64,000 bases of DNA from Treponema sp. (lineage in GTDB: Bacteria; Spirochaetota; Spirochaetia; Treponematales; Treponemataceae). The position numbers and the translations under genes are program-made. Below the pieces are notes generated by a model, which had not been told where the DNA came from, made no database searches, and saw only the letters and a list, made by a program, of their open reading frames with translations. Positions 59,042 through 64,000 of the stretch are shown here, one piece after another (position 1 is the first letter of the stretch; each line of letters starts with the position of its first letter). The DNA is taken from the NCBI GenBank assembly GCA_017449285.1, contig JAFSJX010000043.1, positions 62,001 to 126,000 of the forward strand, given 5' to 3'.

Positions 59042-59791
59042 ATGACCTATCTTTTTTTTGACATTGAATGCGCAAACTCGTTCGGCGGAATCGGAAAAAT
59101 CTGTTCTTTTGGGTATGTGCTGTGCAACGCTGATTTTTCCGTGATTGCGACTGATGACATTCTGATGAATCCCGACGCTCCGTTTGACTGGTATCTGTTC
59201 AAAAAAGGCTCAAAATGCCACCTTGCCTACAGCCGCACCGAATACCAACGCCAGCCCAAATTCCCGCAGTTTTATTCCAAGATACAGGCGTTGCTTGGCG
59301 CAAAAGACAGGCTTGTGTTCGGATTCGGGAGCAAGAATGACGTAAAGACGATTGCAACGGAATGTCTTCGCTACAATGTGCCGCAAATCGAATTTTCCTG
59401 CTACGATATGCACAGCGTCCTTGAAAAACAGTATGAGATGCAGGGAGGACTGAGCGCGTTCGTTGAAAAACTGGGCATCGACACGCAGGGCATGGAATTT
59501 CACGACAGCCGTGCCGACGCATGGTTTACGATGAAAGTGACAGAGCGGCTCGTAAAAGACTCTGGCAAACCGATGCCCGAACTTCTTTCCGCCTACACGC
59601 CACATTCCAGTCCGCTCGTCCTGCAAGAGCAGATTAAAACGCTTTTCAAAAAATGGCTTGAACGCAGCGAGGCAAAAAAAGCCGCCGAAGGAAAACCCCG
59701 CCGCACACAAAAAAAAGTGACCGTTCCAGATTGGTTTGACTACCGACAGGAACTTTTGAGACAAATCGCATCACAAGCAGAAACGCGGTAG
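59042..59791 (+). CDS. DEDD-family 3'-5' exonuclease
   Basis: A 249-residue protein with RNase H-fold exonuclease motifs: I, FFDIECANSFGG (Asp and Glu); II, the region around FGFGSKNDVKTI (Asp); III, EFHDSRADAWFTM (His/Asp, DEDDh type). The C-terminal 50 residues are basic (KKAAEGKPRRTQKKVTVP). It resembles small DnaQ-like exonucleases acting on DNA or RNA ends. The ATG at 59042 fits the promoter spacing; the in-frame upstream ATG lies within the -10 region and is rejected. Confidence 0.85.
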   Translation: MTYLFFDIECANSFGGIGKICSFGYVLCNADFSVIATDDILMNPDAPFDWYLFKKGSKCHLAYSRTEYQRQPKFPQFYSKIQALLGAKDRLVFGFGSKNDVKTIATECLRYNVPQIEFSCYDMHSVLEKQYEMQGGLSAFVEKLGIDTQGMEFHDSRADAWFTMKVTERLVKDSGKPMPELLSAYTPHSSPLVLQEQIKTLFKKWLERSEAKKAAEGKPRRTQKKVTVPDWFDYRQELLRQIASQAETR

Positions 59792-59794
59792 CGC

Positions 59795-59905
59795 TGGTAG
59801 CCCCGAAGTACCGAAACGAACGAAGTAAGTGAAGGTATGGAGCGCAAGCGGAAGGGCGGACATAGCGACCGTGAGCAACGCGAACGGAACCGCCCAAATG
59901 AAACA
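59795..59905. repeat. REP-like element between convergent genes
   Basis: GGTAGC..GGTAGCCCCGAAG, GAAGGTATGGAGCGCAAGCG, GGGCGGACATAGCGACCG and GGAACCGCCC. The GAAGGNATGGAGCG-N-AAGCGGAA core and the GCGACCG end match the in-frame elements in metH (32319) and the 2H-Vsr gene (60536). The GGGCGG/CCGCCC ends can pair. Confidence 0.65.
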
Positions 59906-59929
59906 TAGAAATTCACAGAAGGAGAAAAA

Positions 59930-61126
59930 TCAAAATTCCCGAAATCTGTCCGCAAGATTTTCTTCCAGCCAAAGCGAAATTTTTTCTGCGACCGAACGAA
60001 TTTTCTGCGCGCGTTTTTTTCCCGTAATCGAACATTCCCACACCACGCCCACACGCCAGCCCTGCTCCAAAAGCGCGGCAATATCTCGCTTATCCCGCTC
60101 ACGATTCCGCTCAAATTTTGCGTGCCAAAACGCGGGATTGGTCGCAGGCATACGGAACTTGTCGCAGTCACGCGAAAACAAAATCGGCTCGTCCAGCACA
60201 GGGGAAGCGATAACCGACTCCGCATTTTTCCAGCCATGCGCATGCCAAAAACAGCCGTTCACAAAAACCACCGCCCGATAATGCGGAAAAACGATGTCGG
60301 GACTGCCTGAAAGCCGCTTGTCATTCTTCCTGAAACGAAACCCGAACCGAAACAACTGCGACCGAAGCGTCGTCTCCAGCACCCCGCCCGTACTTTTGAT
60401 TGCCGCCATATTTTTGTGCCGTTGCCCCGCCGTAAGAGAATCCATGACAAGTTCCACCCGCACCATTTCCCGATACGGATTACACTGTGAAAGCCCCACC
60501 GAAACAATTTTTGCCGATTCTGGAAGCATGATTTTTTGGGCGCATCTGCCGTGCGGCAGACCGGGCTTTTCGCCGTTCCGCTTTTGCTCCATTGCTTCGG
60601 TTTCGACAGGCTCCACCTGCGCAACGCTTCGCGCGGCTACAATCCCTTGCGCTTGGCTTAACAAATCTCTTCCCGCCTCAAACTGACGTTGATTCAGTTT
60701 CCGTGCAAGCGCGACATGCGGAAACCAGTTTTCCGAAAGATAATTTCTGTTCCCGCCCGATTCAAACTGCGGCAAAACCAGTTCGTGAAGGCGCGCGTTC
60801 ATTTTTGTAAGGCGGACGGATTTTTTTACGGAAAGAAAAAGCACCTTGTCCGCAAACGACTCCGTTCCCGAAAAAGACACCGTAAACGAGCGGGAAAATT
60901 CCGCCGCAAACTGGTCGAACAGCGCGCGCAGCCGCACAAGTTCATCTTCCGACGCATGAAACATTCCCAGCGTGATGTGCGGCGGAACAGCGGGATTCGT
61001 CAACTGCGTATTCCCCGTGACCTCAGAAAGCGTCTGAATCACGGCAGAAATCGCGTCCGTAGCCGCATCGTCCAGATACAACGACACCGCATACGTCTGC
61101 CGTTCAGTCGTCTTCCCATCGGTCAT
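59930..61126 (-). CDS. 2H phosphoesterase (LigT-like) fused to Vsr-like endonuclease
   Basis: 398 residues from the ATG at 61126 (GGAG upstream). N-terminal 2H fold: first His in PPHITLGMF, second in WFPHVALAR. Residues ~164-197 (SVAQVEPVETEAMEQKRNGE...) are encoded by a REP-like element; the domain then resumes at AKIVSVGLSQCNPYREM. From ~250 a Vsr-like domain: HKNMAAIKSTGG, FRFGFRFRKNDKRLSGSPDI, VFVNGCFWHAHGW, NRERDKRDIAALLEQGWRVG. Vsr nicks at T-G mismatches left by cytosine methylation, yet no C5-methylase is here. The junction at VMDSLTAGQRH looks like a former vsr start, suggesting fusion by loss of a stop codon. Confidence 0.85.
   Translation of the reverse strand: MTDGKTTERQTYAVSLYLDDAATDAISAVIQTLSEVTGNTQLTNPAVPPHITLGMFHASEDELVRLRALFDQFAAEFSRSFTVSFSGTESFADKVLFLSVKKSVRLTKMNARLHELVLPQFESGGNRNYLSENWFPHVALARKLNQRQFEAGRDLLSQAQGIVAARSVAQVEPVETEAMEQKRNGEKPGLPHGRCAQKIMLPESAKIVSVGLSQCNPYREMVRVELVMDSLTAGQRHKNMAAIKSTGGVLETTLRSQLFRFGFRFRKNDKRLSGSPDIVFPHYRAVVFVNGCFWHAHGWKNAESVIASPVLDEPILFSRDCDKFRMPATNPAFWHAKFERNRERDKRDIAALLEQGWRVGVVWECSITGKKRAQKIRSVAEKISLWLEENLADRFREF
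60536..60635. repeat. REP-like element inserted in frame in the 2H-Vsr gene
   Basis: Read on the minus strand: GCGAAGCGTTGC, GGTGGAGCCTGTCGAAACC, GAAGCAATGGAGCAAAAGCG and GAACGGCG, then CCGCACGGCAGATGCGCCC. Shares GCGAAGCGTTGC and AATGGAGC-N-AAGCGGAAC with the metH element. Translation gives residues with no place in the 2H fold. Confidence 0.7.
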
Positions 61127-61286
61127 GCTTTTCGCTCCAATCCTTGCGGCTCTTCCATCCCTGCGATTTTTCCCGCAGCATTTCGGCATCTTCCCGCCCC
61201 TGAAAGACCCGCCACTCATCATACCGTTCTGGCGCAGGGCTGTCTTCCTTGTTTTTTTCGCGCAAATCTTCCTTTCCGTCTGCCAT
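61104..61286 (-). CDS. 60-residue highly charged protein
   Basis: A short basic/acidic protein (MADGKEDLREKNKEDSPAPE; QGWKSRKDWSEKHDRWEDD). TGCTATAATends 7 nt before the ATG, fitting the leaderless pattern of the region. Its 3' end overlaps the start of the 2H-Vsr gene by 23 bp in another frame, so the two would be cotranscribed. Looks disordered; no family recognised. Coding status moderately likely. Confidence 0.5.
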   Translation of the reverse strand: MADGKEDLREKNKEDSPAPERYDEWRVFQGREDAEMLREKSQGWKSRKDWSEKHDRWEDD

Positions 61287-61400
61287 GAGAGAAATTATAG
61301 CACAAAACGGGGTTTTGTTCAGCAGACAGTCAAAAAAACATACGCTAACAGGAAACGTACCGTAAAAACTAAGTTTTCTCTTCTCTCCCGCCCCGTTCCA

Positions 61401-61409
61401 TGCTATACT
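61401..61409 (+). promoter_or_regulatory. extended -10 TGCTATACT, leaderless promoter of the Nudix gene
   Basis: TGCTATACT ends 6 nt before the ATG at 61416, identical in word and spacing to the sites at 23898, 59002 and 59027. Confidence 0.6.
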
Positions 61410-61415
61410 CCCCAT

Positions 61416-61829
61416 ATGCGCACAGTTTCCGTTTCCGCCGCAATCATATTCCGCTCATCGTCCGCTGGATGCCGACAGGTTTTTGCCACGCAACGCGGAT
61501 ATGGCGAGTGGAAAGACTGGTGGGAATTTCCCGGAGGCAAGATTGAGACGGGAGAGACTGCACAGGACGCACTGACACGCGAAATTCGTGAGGAACTGGC
61601 AACGGAAATCATTGTGGAAAGGTATCTCGGCACGGTGGAATATGACTATCCTGCGTTTCACCTTGTGATGCACTGTTTTGTCTGCACGATAAAAACGGGA
61701 ACGCCGACGCTTTTGGAACATGAGAACGCCCGCTGGCTTTCTGCAGATGAACTTGATTCTGTCCGATGGCTTCCCGCCGACAAATTGATTCTTCCTGATG
61801 TCACTGCATTGCTGACAGAACCATCTTAA
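61416..61829 (+). CDS. mutT: MutT-type Nudix hydrolase
   Basis: A 137-residue Nudix protein. The Nudix box is complete: GGKIETGETAQDALTREIRE then ELATEI (G-x5-E-x7-REUxEExGU with a small variation at the end). VSAAIIF at the start and DWWEFPGGK before the box are typical of 8-oxo-dGTP pyrophosphatases, with WLSADELDSVRWLPADKLIL at the end as in MutT/CTP pyrophosphohydrolase relatives. It cleans the nucleotide pool. It is convergent with the helicase gene, overlapping by 4 bases. Predicted leaderless. Confidence 0.93.
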   Translation: MRTVSVSAAIIFRSSSAGCRQVFATQRGYGEWKDWWEFPGGKIETGETAQDALTREIREELATEIIVERYLGTVEYDYPAFHLVMHCFVCTIKTGTPTLLEHENARWLSADELDSVRWLPADKLILPDVTALLTEPS

Positions 61830-64000
61830 TCTTTGACCACCATCAGCGAGTGCCCCTGATACTTTGGAATGAACCGTTTGATGCCGCTGTTCTCGAACCG
61901 CACCGTAATCGCATACTCGCCCTCGTCGCTCGTGCTTGAATTGACGATGATGCCGTAGCCGTAGTCGTCGTGGTAGATTCTTGTTCCGCGCGAATATTTT
62001 TTCTTGATGGGGTCGGTCTCCACGTCGGGGTGGGAAAGCCCGTTCGCGCCAAAATCTCCGCCGTGCAGCGCAACCGAATCCGCATCCTCGTCCAGCCGAT
62101 AGCCGTAAGGCTTGTGCCCAATGACCTTGACGTTACCCTGTCCCACTTCCAGCAAAAACGGGCTGATCTGCATGTATTCCGTCCGCCCGTACATGCGGCG
62201 CATCGCGCAGCTTGTCAGGTACAGCTCATCCTTGGCGCGGGTAATGCCCACGTAGCATAGACGGCGTTCTTCTTCCAGCTCATCGCCTGTTTTTTCCGGG
62301 CGGGGAAACAATCCCAGTTCCATGCCGGTCATAACTACGCGGTTGAATTCCAGTCCCTTGGTGTTGTGCAGCGTAATCAGCGTCACGCTGTCGGGATTTT
62401 CCGCCTCATCGCTCGCAAGCGTCCGGTCAAGCTCAATGCTGTCCAGAAATTCCAGAAGACCTTCCATCGTGCAGGGGTACAGCACCGCATTGTTGGCAAG
62501 TTCCTGCATGTTCGCCACTTTCTGCGTTCCCGCTACTTCGTCCTGACTTTCGTGAAAATCTTTCAATCCCGATTTTTCCGCCGCCATCTCCACCAGTACG
62601 GAAAGTTTGTCCTGCACTTCAGTCGGCACGGCGGGCGCGGAAAGTTTTTCGGCAAGCGAATCCATGCACTCCACAAACTGCCCAAGTCCTTCGCGGGCTT
62701 TTTTGCTCATGCTTGGCGCAAGGCGGCGGGCAGTTTCGATGAGGTTGTAATCCGCAGATTTCGCAGATGACGCAGATTGCAGGGGCTCGGCAGGTTCCCC
62801 ATCCGCAAGCAACCGTTCCCGCGCGGCAAGTACAATCTTGTCCTGGCTCGTCTCGCCAATGCCTCGCGCGGGCTTGTTCACGATGCGTCGGAATGCGATT
62901 TCGTCCCGTGGATTTGCGATGAGCGCAAGCAGAGCCAGAATGTCCTTGATTTCCTCGCGCTCGTAAAACTTCAGCGAACCGACCACGGTGTACGGAATCT
63001 TTCGGTGCAGGAATTCGGACTCGAATCCCAAAGACTGCGCATTTGTTCTATATAATATCGCCCAGTCCATGTAGGGAACGCCTTTTTTGTGCGAAAGCTC
63101 AATCAGGTCGGCACAGAACTGCGTCTCCTCGTCCTGATTCGGCAGGAACGCAAGCACGGGCTTTTTCCCCTCGCCGCGCTCGGCAACCAGCGTCTTTCCC
63201 AGCCGCCCCTCGTTGTTCTTCACCACGCTGTCCGCAATCCGCAGAATTTCCGCCTTGGAGCGATAGTTGCGTTCCAGCCGCACCACCGTCGTTTCTGGAA
63301 ACTCTTTCTGGAAATTCAAGATGTTCTTTATTTCTGCGCCACGGAATTTGTAGATTGACTGGTCATCGTCGCCCACCACGCACACATAGGTGCCGGTCTG
63401 TTCCTTTACGCCGCTCAACTCCCGCAAAAGCTGGAACTGCGCCACATTCGTGTCCTGATACTCGTCCACCATGATGATGCGAAACCGCTGGTGCATTCGG
63501 CGGCGCACGGATTCGTTTTCGCGCAGCACAAGAATTGGCAGCAGAATCAAGTCGCCAAAGTCCACGTTGCCCGTCTCGCGCAGACGCTTTTGGTACAGGC
63601 TGTAAATTGTCGGAAACTGCGGGTCAGGATCGATGTCCGAAAGCGTGGGATTGTCGGGGAGCAGGCAGAAATCTTTTGCAAGTGCGATTTTGTGGGCATA
63701 GCGGTTTGCCTGCTGCCTTGTCAGTCCAGGAACAGCCTTTCCCACGAGGGTAGCCATGTCGTCGTCATCGTACACCGTAAAATTTGGCGCAAGCCCCGCA
63801 AGTTCCGCATGCAACCGCAAGAACCACGCGCCAAACGAATGGAACGTGCGGATTTGCGCAGTTTCCGCGCGCGGCTCAAGCTGAACTGCGCGCTCATACA
63901 TTTCCTTTGCGGCTTTTTTTGTAAAGGTGACGGCAAGAATCGAGCGCGGGTCTACATGCCGCTCGCCAATCAAGTAGGCAATTTTTGTGGTGATGACGCG
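61826..64000 (-). CDS. UvrD/PcrA-type DNA helicase, N terminus outside the window
   Basis: The frame runs through the window edge: before GERHVDPRSILAVTFTKKAA it reads RVITTKIAY, so the Walker A region lies beyond 64000. Superfamily 1 motifs are in order: Ia TFTKKAAKEM, II VDEYQDTN, III VVGDDDQSIYKFRGAEI, IV RLERNYRSKAEIL, V TLHNTKGLEFNRV, VI YVGITRAKDELYL. About 725 residues are visible, matching PcrA/UvrD. A stretch (AEPLQSASSAKSADYNLIET) is encoded by a short GCAGAT-type repeat. It unwinds DNA in repair and replication. The C-terminal Tudor-like end (GYGIIVNSSTSDEGEYAITV) fits PcrA. Confidence 0.95.
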   Translation of the reverse strand, partial: RVITTKIAYLIGERHVDPRSILAVTFTKKAAKEMYERAVQLEPRAETAQIRTFHSFGAWFLRLHAELAGLAPNFTVYDDDDMATLVGKAVPGLTRQQANRYAHKIALAKDFCLLPDNPTLSDIDPDPQFPTIYSLYQKRLRETGNVDFGDLILLPILVLRENESVRRRMHQRFRIIMVDEYQDTNVAQFQLLRELSGVKEQTGTYVCVVGDDDQSIYKFRGAEIKNILNFQKEFPETTVVRLERNYRSKAEILRIADSVVKNNEGRLGKTLVAERGEGKKPVLAFLPNQDEETQFCADLIELSHKKGVPYMDWAILYRTNAQSLGFESEFLHRKIPYTVVGSLKFYEREEIKDILALLALIANPRDEIAFRRIVNKPARGIGETSQDKIVLAARERLLADGEPAEPLQSASSAKSADYNLIETARRLAPSMSKKAREGLGQFVECMDSLAEKLSAPAVPTEVQDKLSVLVEMAAEKSGLKDFHESQDEVAGTQKVANMQELANNAVLYPCTMEGLLEFLDSIELDRTLASDEAENPDSVTLITLHNTKGLEFNRVVMTGMELGLFPRPEKTGDELEEERRLCYVGITRAKDELYLTSCAMRRMYGRTEYMQISPFLLEVGQGNVKVIGHKPYGYRLDEDADSVALHGGDFGANGLSHPDVETDPIKKKYSRGTRIYHDDYGYGIIVNSSTSDEGEYAITVRFENSGIKRFIPKYQGHSLMVVKD
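62750..62786. repeat. CGCAGAT-type short tandem repeat inside the helicase gene
   Basis: TCCGCAGATTTCGCAGATGA then CGCAGATTGCAG: imperfect 9- to 11-bp units with GCAGAT, keeping the reading frame. It adds a Ser/Ala-rich segment between helicase motifs where homologues vary. Confidence 0.5.

Overview
The window looks like a chromosome segment of a host-associated Treponema-type spirochaete. This is inferred from gene content and style: many small lipoproteins with spirochaete-like lipoboxes, a DUF58/BatA cluster, a B12-dependent methionine synthase without a reactivation domain, toxin-antitoxin modules between housekeeping genes, and moderate G+C with runs of A/T. No rRNA, tRNA, CRISPR array or intact insertion sequence was seen.

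Layout. 0-4.9 kb: envelope genes (lipoproteins, a Sel1-repeat protein, DUF58, a DUF4381-like protein, BatA). 5-10.1 kb: a transglutaminase-like protein and a ferric-type ABC importer. 10.1-10.8 kb: gene-poor, with a pair of inverted ~105 bp elements around a decayed gene. 10.8-16 kb: hsp20 behind a sigma-54 promoter, an orphan DNA methyltransferase, HicAB, a secreted EEP phosphoesterase, YchF. 15.8-24.9 kb: Fic, a 1330-residue modular lipoprotein, an XRE regulator, a VapBC-like pair, an AlbA_2 protein under an array of eight 20-bp repeats, a WYL regulator. 25-28.2 kb: metallo-hydrolase, DbpA-domain protein, UPF0158-GNAT fusion, ClpP. 28.7-33.1 kb: metF and metH, separated by a small two-gene GNAT cassette. 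33.1-37.5 kb: an accessory island bounded by copies of the metH 3' end. 37.5-45 kb: PAP2-like protein, QueD, MurE, a membrane-anchored protein, an esterase, an acyl-CoA carboxyltransferase. 45-52.4 kb: small accessory genes, then a four-gene operon (Sel1, TPR/coiled-coil/ankyrin membrane protein, triple AAA+ ATPase, zinc ribbon) that I cannot match to a described system. 52.5-54.4 kb: AT-rich DNA with a polytopic protein and gene remnants. 54.4-64 kb: heterodimeric ABC exporter, NYN-LOTUS protein, DEDD exonuclease, a 2H phosphoesterase-Vsr fusion, Nudix hydrolase and a UvrD-type helicase cut by the window end.

Themes. (1) Several genes have a -10 element, often the exact 9-mer TGCTATACT, ending 6 or 7 nt before the ATG, which predicts leaderless mRNAs. 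(2) One family of REP-like elements lies between genes and also in frame inside metH and the 2H-Vsr gene. (3) DNA has inserted repeatedly at the 3' end of metH, leaving copies of its last codons. (4) Regulatory DNA is unusually readable: a sigma-54 site, a HicAB operator inside its promoter, an XRE/lipoprotein divergent operator and a 20-bp repeat array.
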